Assembly (NCBI GenBank): GCA_001871755.1
Contig: MNXL01000218.1
Span: 1-5,482, forward strand
DNA length: 5,482 nucleotides
Origin: Anaerolineae bacterium CG2_30_64_16
GTDB lineage: Bacteria; Chloroflexota; Anaerolineae; CG2-30-64-16
Direction of reading: 5' to 3'
Shown: one piece after another, positions 1 to 5,482 of the stretch
Layout of the letters: each line of letters begins with the position of its first letter
How positions within the stretch are numbered: the first letter of the stretch is position 1
Notes under the pieces: generated by a model
The model's input: only the letters and a program-made list of their open reading frames with translations
Told to the model about the DNA's origin: nothing
Databases searched by the model: none
Position numbers and translations under genes: made by a program

Positions 1-31
1 TCGCTTCAGTCCACAGCGTGGACTGAAGCGA
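1..31. repeat. Perfect 14-bp inverted repeat (hairpin) downstream of the propeller gene
   Basis: Arm TCGCTTCAGTCCAC (1-14) is exactly complementary to 18-31, with a 3-nt loop (15-17). It starts 50 nt past the propeller gene stop and may extend beyond the window edge. For minus-strand transcription any U-run would lie outside the window, so an intrinsic terminator can be neither confirmed nor excluded. On the plus strand no T-run follows. An interspersed palindromic (REP-like) element is an equal possibility. Confidence 0.75.
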
Positions 32-39
32 GAGTGGCA

Positions 40-76
40 GCGGTTTCTAACCGCCGGGCCGCGGCTTTTCAAACCG
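40..76. repeat. Pair of related short hairpins in the 3' flank of the propeller gene
   Basis: GCGGTT (40-45) pairs perfectly with AACCGC (49-54) around a TCT loop. CGGCTT (62-67) pairs with AAACCG (71-76) around TTC with one C-A mismatch. The two share a CGG(T/C)TT...AACCG core. Together with the 1-31 hairpin they fill the whole non-coding region after the stop at 81. They are more likely a composite intergenic repeat or RNA 3'-end structure than coding sequence. Confidence 0.55.
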
Positions 77-80
77 TCTC

Positions 81-1781
81 TTAGCGCAGCACTAGCGGTA
101 TGTGCAGGTTGCTCACCTCCGGGGTCGGTGTCGCCGTGGGGGGTACTGTTGCCGTGGCTGTGGCAGTTGGCGTCGATGTCGCCGTGGGGGTTACTGTGGC
201 TGTGGCCGTGGCAGTTGGCGTCGGTGTCGCCGTCTCTGTTGGGGTGGCCGTGAAGGTGGCAGTCGGCGTCGGTTCCAGTTGATAACCCACGTAGAAGGTC
301 AGACCCTGATTAGCAGCGACCTCAAAGGCCATCACGCTGGTACTAGGCAGATAACCAGCCGGAGCGGCGATGCCAGCCAGTGTGTACTGGCCCGGCCCCA
401 CAGCAGGGAACGAAAACTGGCCTCCTTCGCCCGATGTGGCGGTGTAGGCCGCGTCAGTGCCCTGGCGCAAAGCCATGCTGGCATCAGCCAGCCCCGGCTC
501 ACCCGGATCGCGCCACGCGTCGCCATCCAGGTCGTGAAAGGCTATACCTTTGACCCAGCCGGTGCTGGGCGTTGGCGTTGCCGTCGGCGTTGCCGTTGGC
601 GTCGCTGTCGGGGTTTCGGTCGGGGTCGGGGTCGGCGTGGGTGCGATCGTACCGTGCCAGATGTTGCCTGCCCAGTCCAGGACGAAGATGTCGTCCATGG
701 CGAACACTTGAAGATCTGTCAAGCCAGGCGCCGCACCAGTAGCTAGCGTTGGTGCGGGGATGGCATTCCAGTTGTGCCCGTCTGTGGTCTGCAAGATCAC
801 GCCCGGACTCACGCACTTTTCATCGTTAAAGGGGACAGACTCGCAGCCGACAGCATAACCGTGTTGATTGTCCACCATCTGGACATCCCAGAGCATACCC
901 GTGGTCGGCAGGCCGGTGACGTTGGCGCGCGTCCACGAGGCGCCACCGCTGGCCGTATAGATCACCGGATTGAAGGCGCCGGACGTGTCATCGGGGCGCT
1001 TCCCCACCAGCCAGCAGGTGTTGGCATCGGTGCAGTTCACACCATAGAAGCGGCCATCCAGGGCAGAACCGACAGACCGCCGGTCCCACTTAGCGCCGTA
1101 GTTCGTTGACCGGTAATACCCACCCTTTATTGCAGTATAGCAGACGCCCCCTGGCTGACATTCGATATCCCACGCCACCAGCGTGCCGCCAGCCACCACC
1201 GGCGTGAAGCTTGTCCCATTGGTGGAACGCAGGAAGTTGCCCGTTAAGTTGGAGTCCGCCGAGTAGCCGGTTGTGCCCATGAGTACGGTCAGTGGGTCGC
1301 GGGCGACCTCGGTCGACCAGAACCATCCACCGTACCCCGCATTGTACAATGGCGTCCACGTCGCACCGCCATCGATGGTCCGCCACATCTGATTCGTGCC
1401 CGCCACCCAGCACTGCTGGGCATCCAGGCACGCCAGCCCGATCATAAAGTGTCGCGATCCGGGGATCTTTCGGGTCGTCCAGGTCTGTCCGCCGTCGGTC
1501 GTCTTGGCAAAGCTGGCCTCGCCCTGTTGGATATCCCAATCGTTCCCGCCGACGGCATACCCCACATTCTGATCGACGAAGTAGAGCTTATTCCAGTACA
1601 CGCCGGGCGCACTGTGGACCTTTGTCCATTGCAAGGGGCCTATCGCCTGGGACGCAGGGGAAGCCAGGCTGGTTGATTGGGGCGTGAGGACCGTCACAAC
1701 GGTGACCAGCATGACCACGGCCAAGCTGACGGCCAGCAACCATCGACGGTCGACGGCGCTCAAATGCGCTCGATGTCTCAT
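81..1781 (-). CDS. Secreted Asp-box beta-propeller protein (YCF48/BNR-like) with SdrD-B-like domain, Thr/Pro linkers and LHIPLVLR tail
   Basis: The ATG at 1781 is chosen because AAGGAG lies 10 nt upstream and a signal sequence follows at once: basic start with RR at 12-13, hydrophobic core about 14-33, possible cleavage near residues 40-46. A longer reading to 1931 would run into the acyltransferase gene. The product is 566 residues. Residues about 50-378 form a propeller with Asp-box motifs at 94-101 (TTDGGQTW), 135-142, 186-192, 225-232, 276-283 and 332-338. Four cysteine pairs (118/124, 208/214, 250/256, 313/323) suggest disulfides outside the cytoplasm. Thr/Pro linkers lie at 380-406 and 503-554. 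Between them, 408-500 is an SdrD-B or prealbumin-like module with FHDLDGDAWRDPGEPGL, a probable calcium site. The chain ends LHIPLVLR. It is likely a surface or exported binding/scaffold protein. Sialidase catalytic residues are not evident, and YCF48 homology does not imply a photosystem role here. Function is unknown. Confidence 0.88.
   Translation of the reverse strand: MRHRAHLSAVDRRWLLAVSLAVVMLVTVVTVLTPQSTSLASPASQAIGPLQWTKVHSAPGVYWNKLYFVDQNVGYAVGGNDWDIQQGEASFAKTTDGGQTWTTRKIPGSRHFMIGLACLDAQQCWVAGTNQMWRTIDGGATWTPLYNAGYGGWFWSTEVARDPLTVLMGTTGYSADSNLTGNFLRSTNGTSFTPVVAGGTLVAWDIECQPGGVCYTAIKGGYYRSTNYGAKWDRRSVGSALDGRFYGVNCTDANTCWLVGKRPDDTSGAFNPVIYTASGGASWTRANVTGLPTTGMLWDVQMVDNQHGYAVGCESVPFNDEKCVSPGVILQTTDGHNWNAIPAPTLATGAAPGLTDLQVFAMDDIFVLDWAGNIWHGTIAPTPTPTPTETPTATPTATPTATPTPSTGWVKGIAFHDLDGDAWRDPGEPGLADASMALRQGTDAAYTATSGEGGQFSFPAVGPGQYTLAGIAAPAGYLPSTSVMAFEVAANQGLTFYVGYQLEPTPTATFTATPTETATPTPTATATATVTPTATSTPTATATATVPPTATPTPEVSNLHIPLVLR
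124..267 (-). repeat. Three tandem 48-bp units encoding a 16-residue Thr/Pro/Ala linker repeat
   Basis: Units are 124-171, 172-219 and 220-267. The first two differ at 5 of 48 positions; the third has diverged further, with about 13 differences from the middle unit. In the protein the units correspond approximately to residues 506-521, 522-537 and 538-553, for example PTATATATVTPTATST and PTATATATVPPTATPT. This is coding sequence that makes the second flexible linker, just before the C-terminal tail. Length change in whole 48-bp steps would keep the frame. Confidence 0.85.
564..644 (-). repeat. Thr/Pro-rich linker-coding low-complexity stretch with 12-bp units
   Basis: This stretch encodes residues 380-406, a run of TP, TE and TA pairs separating the propeller from the SdrD-B-like module. 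Three near-identical 12-bp units lie at 571-582, 583-594 and 595-606, each encoding four linker residues. Such linkers are usually extended, exposed and often O-glycosylated; glycosylation here is not shown. Confidence 0.8.
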
Positions 1782-1791
1782 TACCGATTTT

Positions 1792-1797
1792 CTCCTT
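1792..1797 (-). promoter_or_regulatory. Shine-Dalgarno AAGGAG that fixes the start of the propeller gene
   Basis: On the minus strand AAGGAG is followed by ten bases and then the ATG at 1781. It is the clearest ribosome binding site in the window and supports the 566-residue product over longer in-frame readings. The other gene starts have only weak sites and appear to rely on coupling. Confidence 0.8.
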
Positions 1798-1866
1798 GTG
1801 ATATGAATGTGAGGGCTTGTCAAAGAATCACTTCCTGCGCGGGCCGGTCTGTGACCGAGCCGGTAC

Positions 1867-1889
1867 GGAACTTGTTTCGCGACAAGTCC
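1867..1889 (-). other. Inverted repeat just downstream of the acyltransferase stop
   Basis: ACTTGT (1870-1875) pairs with ACAAGT (1882-1887) across a 6-nt loop. GG/CC at 1867-1868 and 1888-1889 extends the stem past one bulged base. It begins 7 nt after the acyltransferase stop, where an operon terminator could sit. There is no U-rich run after it on the minus strand, so an intrinsic terminator is not established. A second small hairpin (CGGTC-TGT-GACCG, 1845-1857) lies 9 nt further downstream. Confidence 0.3.
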
Positions 1890-1896
1890 TGACTGA

Positions 1897-2559
1897 TTAA
1901 CGGCGCTGGCCCAGCGGTTTCGCCGGGACACCCGCGACGATGGCGCCGGCAGGGACGCTGCGCGTGACGACCGCGCCCGCGCCCACGACCGCGCCGGCGC
2001 CGATGGTCACACCGTCCAGCACAATGACGCCGTAACCAAGCCACGCGCCGTCCTCGATGACGATGTCACCGGCGCTGTGCAGCGGCTGGCAGTGGATCGG
2101 CTGACCCGCAGCGGTGCTATGCTCATAAGGGTAGAACGCGCAGCCGGGCGCGATCTGTACCTCCTGGCCGATGTGGATGCTGCCCAGCCACGCAATCAAC
2201 TGGCAATTGGATTGGATGTGAGTGCCCGCGCCGATCTCCACGCAACCGCCCTGCCCTACCTCGATGATCGTGCCGCGGTACAGATGCGCCTTATCGCCCA
2301 GGCTCACATGTCTGCCACTACCGCCATTGTAGATGACCACGTTGTCGTCCACGAAACAGTGCGCGCCCAGGCGCAGGTCGTCGCAGGCGATCTGGGCCGC
2401 GGGCGAGATGAAACCGCGGCGGCTCTTTTGGGCCAGCAGGCGCCGGCCTCTAAACGGCGGCACGGCCCAGGTCGCCAACCTGGTTGCCAGGCGGCCGCCC
2501 CAGCCCAGTCCCGCGCGCGCCATCCAGAAGGCGATCCAGAAGTCACGAAATATGCGCAT
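1897..2559 (-). CDS. Hexapeptide-repeat (left-handed beta-helix) O-acyltransferase
   Basis: The product is 220 residues from the ATG at 2559, a usual length for CoA-dependent O-acetyltransferases of the LacA/NodL/WbbJ type. Imperfect hexapeptide repeats run from about residue 55 to the end, for example VSLGDKAHLYRGTIIEVGQG, VEIGAGTHIQS and VIVLDGVTIGAGAVVGAGAV. H147, in YPYEHSTAAGQPI, sits where the family carries its catalytic histidine, followed by the usual G-x-PI. The ending AIVAGVPAKPL is the standard family C-terminus. The N-terminal 50 residues are helical and basic, and place the protein with polysaccharide-modifying members rather than with serine acetyltransferase. A TTG at 2595 would add 12 residues; the ATG is preferred because it gives the typical 17-nt overlap with the upstream gene. 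The overlap implies translational coupling. It probably acylates a sugar made or transferred by the two upstream gene products (inference). Confidence 0.9.
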   Translation of the reverse strand: MRIFRDFWIAFWMARAGLGWGGRLATRLATWAVPPFRGRRLLAQKSRRGFISPAAQIACDDLRLGAHCFVDDNVVIYNGGSGRHVSLGDKAHLYRGTIIEVGQGGCVEIGAGTHIQSNCQLIAWLGSIHIGQEVQIAPGCAFYPYEHSTAAGQPIHCQPLHSAGDIVIEDGAWLGYGVIVLDGVTIGAGAVVGAGAVVTRSVPAGAIVAGVPAKPLGQRR

Positions 2560-4831
2560 AGCCTCTATCTCGGTACCAGGCGACCGCCTCCGCAAACGCG
2601 GCCCGCAAGTCAGATTGCGGCATCCCCAACTCGGTCAGCGCCCGCGCGGGATTAGCGGTCAACGCGACGGGCAGCGCGCTGACCTTGGAGGCTGCCTGCG
2701 GCCGCAAGAGCGACGTCCCCGCAGCGGCGGCCACCCAGGCCAGGAACGTGGCCTGGTCCAGGTTGCCATCGCGATGGCCCAGGATGTAGGTCCCGCCCGG
2801 ACGACCACGCTCGGCTGCCAGCAGCATTCCGGCCGCAATATCCCGTGCCGGTACGTGGTTGATACCCCCAGCCAGGTAAGGCGTGACCTCGCCGCGCAGG
2901 GCCGCCAGGATGCGCCGGCCGGTGGCAGTCGGCCTGGCGTCGCCCGCGCCCACCGGCGCCGTCGGCTTGACGACTACCACGTCTAACCCAGCTCCCTGCC
3001 AACTGAGCGCGGCCAGCTCCCCCAAGAATTTCGATCTGACGTAGTCGCTGGCGTACTCCCAGCCGTCGAAGGGGGTATCCTCATCTGGCAACAGCCGGGG
3101 ATCCGCCGGCCGGCCCACTGTGCCGATGGTGCTGGTGTGGATCACGCGCCGCACGCTGTGGTGCGCGCACGCGGCTAGCAGCCTATCGGCGCCCAACACG
3201 TTGACCTCATACAGGGCCTCGGCCTGGCTGGCGGGTGCATACAAGCCTGCAACGTGAAAGCAGAAAGCGCACCCCTGGAGGCCGTACTCCCACGCCGTGG
3301 GATCACACAAGTCGCCGCGCACGACGTCGACAGGCAACTGCGCCAGGATGCCAAGCCCGCTCTCCGGGCGCACCAGGGCCACCACCGAGGCCCCGGCCGC
3401 CACAAGGGCCTGAGCCACGTAACCGCCCAGGAAGCCGTTACCCCCGGTGAGGAAGGCGCGCTGTCCGGCCAACTTGCTGGTCGGGGGGGACGGCCGCTGC
3501 ACGGGCAACGATGGCATCGGGGGGATAAACGGCGCCGGGGCCGAATGGATCCGCCGCCAGATCGCGCTGGCCCGCTGCCGCCACCCAAACGAACCGGGCC
3601 GGTTGGCGGTTTCAAGCCAATGCCGCGTCTCCTCGGGCACGTGCGCCGATGCCGCGTCCAGCCCGACGCCGGGGTGCGCACGGTACGGCTTGACCCGTAT
3701 GGTCGTCGCCGCCGGCAAACGGTGCAGCACGGCGCGCGTGCGGCGCAACGAGGCGAGATCCTGCCCGGGCAGGCCCGCCATGACGAAAACCTGGCACGCG
3801 ATGCCCGACCGGTCACACGACCGGGCCACCCGCACAACTTCAGCGATGTAGTGATCCGCAGCGTCTGGCTCAACCCTGTTGAGACGCTGAAGCAGATCCG
3901 GATCGCCGCTTTCCAGCCCGATCTTGACCGTGCTGCAACCGGCGGCGGCCAGCGCGGCCAGCAGGTCGTCGCTGAGCTGTTCGGGCCGCGCTTCGCAGGC
4001 AAACTTGAGGTGCAACTGCCGGGCAATGATGCCCTCGCAAATGGCAGCAACCCGCGCCGAGTCGTGGGCAAAGACCGGATCGCGCACCTGGATGCGCGCG
4101 CCGCCGGTGGCCGCGGCCGTCCGGGCGAGCTCCTCTACCGTGCGATCTGGGCTCTGGGTGCGAAAGCGGTGGCCCTGGGGCAGAACGTAGGCGCAATAGG
4201 CACAGCCTGCCGGACAACCCCGGCTGCTGAGCAACGAGGCCGCACCATAGGGTCGCCAATCGACCAGGCGCCAGGCCGGGAAGGGCAAGCCGTCGAGATC
4301 ACGGATCAGGTTGCCGGCGTCATAACGCTGGGGGGCCAACTCGCTGGCTGCTAGCAGGCCCCTACCGCCAGTGGACAGCGCGGAAGCGGCCTCGACCAGG
4401 GCGGCCTCCGGTTCGCCTAGCAACGCGGCATCGATCAGACCCTCGGCCAGGAACGGTTCCGCGACAAAGGACGTGGCAGGCCCGAACAGCAGAACCTTCA
4501 GGCCGCAGCGGTCGTGCCGCAAGCGGCGCAGGAAATGGCTGTCGGCTAAAGCAGTGCCGTGGCTGGTCAGCACTGCGATCAGTCCGGCGTGGCGCTCCCG
4601 TATCTGCTGGAGGGCCGCGGCTGCGATCAGCTTGCTCCCCACCGCATCAAGCACATCCACCCGCAGGCCGGCTTCAAGCGCCGCACCCGCGCAGGACACC
4701 ACCGTGTGGGGCGGATAGAGAAACGGCCGGGGGCCGGCGGCCAACGCCCCCATGCCTGACGTCGCCTCGTGGTGTGAGGCAATCGTGCCCAGGCTGGGCG
4801 GGACCACCAGGAGCAGATCAGGGAGGGTCAT
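2543..4831 (-). CDS. Fusion protein: B12-binding-type radical SAM enzyme + HpnA-like extended SDR (NAD-dependent epimerase/dehydratase)
   Basis: This is one uninterrupted 762-residue frame. Residues 1-160 look like a degenerate cobalamin-binding Rossmann domain: LLLVVPP at 6-12, YPPHTVV at 39-45, and GLRVDVLDA at 55-63, with no DxHxxG in the expected loop. Residues 195-410 are the radical SAM domain, with the 4Fe-4S motif C206-x3-C210-x-Y212-C213, the IGLESGD stretch at 304-310, and MAGLPGQD at 351-358. A Pro-rich linker spans about 411-454. Residues 455-760 are an extended SDR: nucleotide motif TGGNGFLG (462-469), GDLCD (506-510), HTSTIGTVG (565-573), and catalytic pair Y597-x3-K601. The stretches CFHVAGLYA, PTAPVGAGDARPTATGR, YILGHRDGN and the ending WYRDRGY closely follow the hopanoid-associated epimerase HpnA as I remember it. 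The ATG at 4831 lies 16 nt after the preceding stop; a GAGG overlapping that stop is 13 nt away, so coupling is likely. The end overlaps the acyltransferase gene by 17 nt. Domain calls are strong; the substrate is unknown. Confidence 0.9.
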   Translation of the reverse strand: MTLPDLLLVVPPSLGTIASHHEATSGMGALAAGPRPFLYPPHTVVSCAGAALEAGLRVDVLDAVGSKLIAAAALQQIRERHAGLIAVLTSHGTALADSHFLRRLRHDRCGLKVLLFGPATSFVAEPFLAEGLIDAALLGEPEAALVEAASALSTGGRGLLAASELAPQRYDAGNLIRDLDGLPFPAWRLVDWRPYGAASLLSSRGCPAGCAYCAYVLPQGHRFRTQSPDRTVEELARTAAATGGARIQVRDPVFAHDSARVAAICEGIIARQLHLKFACEARPEQLSDDLLAALAAAGCSTVKIGLESGDPDLLQRLNRVEPDAADHYIAEVVRVARSCDRSGIACQVFVMAGLPGQDLASLRRTRAVLHRLPAATTIRVKPYRAHPGVGLDAASAHVPEETRHWLETANRPGSFGWRQRASAIWRRIHSAPAPFIPPMPSLPVQRPSPPTSKLAGQRAFLTGGNGFLGGYVAQALVAAGASVVALVRPESGLGILAQLPVDVVRGDLCDPTAWEYGLQGCAFCFHVAGLYAPASQAEALYEVNVLGADRLLAACAHHSVRRVIHTSTIGTVGRPADPRLLPDEDTPFDGWEYASDYVRSKFLGELAALSWQGAGLDVVVVKPTAPVGAGDARPTATGRRILAALRGEVTPYLAGGINHVPARDIAAGMLLAAERGRPGGTYILGHRDGNLDQATFLAWVAAAAGTSLLRPQAASKVSALPVALTANPARALTELGMPQSDLRAAFAEAVAWYRDRGYAHIS

Positions 4832-4847
4832 GATTCGGGTAGCGCCT

Positions 4848-5482
4848 CTATTGAGTGAACCGGTACACCAGCGTCTGCGTGCCGCCCGCGAAGGTGCGTA
4901 AATAAGTCACTTCAGGCGGCGCGGCCTCTGGACGCATCAGAAAGCTGAACTGAGGGCGGACCTTGGTCACTTCGTTTTCATCGACCACCAGGAACCGCGC
5001 GCTGTGCGACCGGGCATACGCCAGCAATTCGGGCCACGTGGCATTGGGGCTGGTGACCGATTGGCGATCGGCGTACAGGCCGACTTCCGCGCTGCGCGTC
5101 ATGATGATGTCGTCAGGGGCGCTGACGGTTCCCAACCAGTAGCCGGCTTCTTTGTGGCTCCAGGACATGCGGGCCAGCCCGGTCTGGAGCTGCTCAAGCC
5201 CGAGCCAGAGGCTGAACGCCAGCGTCAGCGCCAGGGGGAGCGCGGCAGCAGCCGTCTTCAGCCGGCCGGCCAGCCGCGGTTGCAAGGCTGGCAGCGTTCG
5301 AGCCGCCCACCCGGTCACGTGGGCCAGCCCGGCCGCGGCCCAGAGCAATCCGAGCGGCAGCGCGCCGATCAGAAAACGGTCGATCACGAAGAAAATCCAG
5401 AAGCTGGCCAGCGGCAGCAGCGCGGCCCACAACAGGCTCTCGTTTTGCCAGCGCCGCCTGGTCCACGGCCGCGCAAAGATCC
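4848..5482 (-). CDS. GT-C (GT39/ArnT-like) membrane glycosyltransferase, C-terminal part only
   Basis: The reading frame is open from the window edge (first complete codon at 5480) to a TAG at 4848-4850, giving 210 visible residues. The N-terminus lies outside the window, so a TTG start at 5432 should not be taken as the true start. The fragment has about three hydrophobic segments (roughly residues 17-31, 35-57 and 77-97), with RFLIGALPL between the first two, resembling the RY-x-LPALP region of GT39-type enzymes. A soluble tail of about 105 residues follows, with YWLGTVSAPDDIIMTRSAEV, LYADRQSVTSP and ARFLVVDENEV. This tail matches the extracytoplasmic C-terminal domain I know from bacterial GT-C proteins that use polyprenyl-phosphate-linked sugars. 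The catalytic acidic loop of the family is N-terminal and cannot be seen here. The gene ends 16 nt before the radical SAM fusion gene, which implies a shared transcript. The family is fairly certain; donor and acceptor are unknown. Confidence 0.8.
   Translation of the reverse strand, partial: IFARPWTRRRWQNESLLWAALLPLASFWIFFVIDRFLIGALPLGLLWAAAGLAHVTGWAARTLPALQPRLAGRLKTAAAALPLALTLAFSLWLGLEQLQTGLARMSWSHKEAGYWLGTVSAPDDIIMTRSAEVGLYADRQSVTSPNATWPELLAYARSHSARFLVVDENEVTKVRPQFSFLMRPEAAPPEVTYLRTFAGGTQTLVYRFTQ

Noticed and set aside
120..275. CRISPR-like tandem repeat
   Set aside because: The units are contiguous without spacers, in frame, and encode a Thr/Pro linker.
102..746. 214-codon plus-strand open frame with Gly/Arg/Cys repeats, and the Val/Ala/Gly-repeat frame at 100-282
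   Set aside because: Both are antisense readings of the Thr/Pro linker repeats and have no independent coding signal.
435..1640. Active sialidase, suggested by the repeated Asp-box motifs
   Set aside because: Asp-boxes are structural and occur in many propellers. I see no FRIP motif or arginine triad, so an enzymatic call is not supported.
1790..1823. Promoter with a perfect -35 TTGACA (minus strand, 1823-1818)
   Set aside because: No acceptable -10 lies 16-18 bp away. The nearest, TATCAC, is only 14 bp away and would start transcription at the ribosome binding site.
1782..1931. N-terminal extension of the propeller protein to an upstream start at 1931
   Set aside because: It would overlap the acyltransferase gene, has no signal-sequence character, and ignores the strong AAGGAG placed correctly for the ATG at 1781.
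2333..2986. 217-codon plus-strand open frame
   Set aside because: It is a shadow of the acyltransferase and SDR coding regions, with low-complexity basic composition and no family resemblance.
3254..4354. 366-codon plus-strand open frame antisense to the radical SAM-SDR gene
   Set aside because: It has no recognisable domain, is rich in R/P/G/H as expected of an antisense shadow in GC-rich DNA, and lies opposite a gene with clear catalytic motifs.

Overview
The window is GC-rich bacterial DNA, and every gene I can support reads on the minus strand (right to left). Threonine/proline-repeat linkers, an Asp-box propeller joined to an SdrD-B-like module, and a C-terminal tail ending LHIPLVLR resemble secreted proteins of Chloroflexota (Anaerolineae/Caldilineae type). 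That assignment is an inference from style and memory; no marker gene is present.

Layout in the direction of transcription: (1) 5482-4848, the C-terminal part of a membrane glycosyltransferase-like protein (GT-C/GT39 type), cut by the window edge. (2) 4831-2543, one 762-residue protein that fuses a B12-binding-type radical SAM enzyme to an extended SDR sugar-nucleotide epimerase-like half resembling HpnA. (3) 2559-1897, a hexapeptide-repeat (left-handed beta-helix) acyltransferase. Genes 1 and 2 are 16 nt apart and genes 2 and 3 overlap by 17 nt, so these three are very probably one translationally coupled operon. (4) After 115 nt comes 1781-81, an exported beta-propeller (YCF48/BNR-like) protein with its own strong ribosome binding site, two Thr/Pro-rich linkers, an SdrD-B-like domain and the short hydrophobic tail. 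(5) 80-1 is non-coding and carries three successive hairpins, including a perfect 14-bp stem at the window edge.

Genes 1-3 together suggest a cell-envelope glycan or glycolipid tailoring pathway: a lipid-linked sugar transferase, a radical enzyme with a sugar or terpenoid-type reductase/epimerase half, and an O-acyltransferase. The substrate cannot be read from the sequence. The most unusual element is the radical SAM-SDR fusion.
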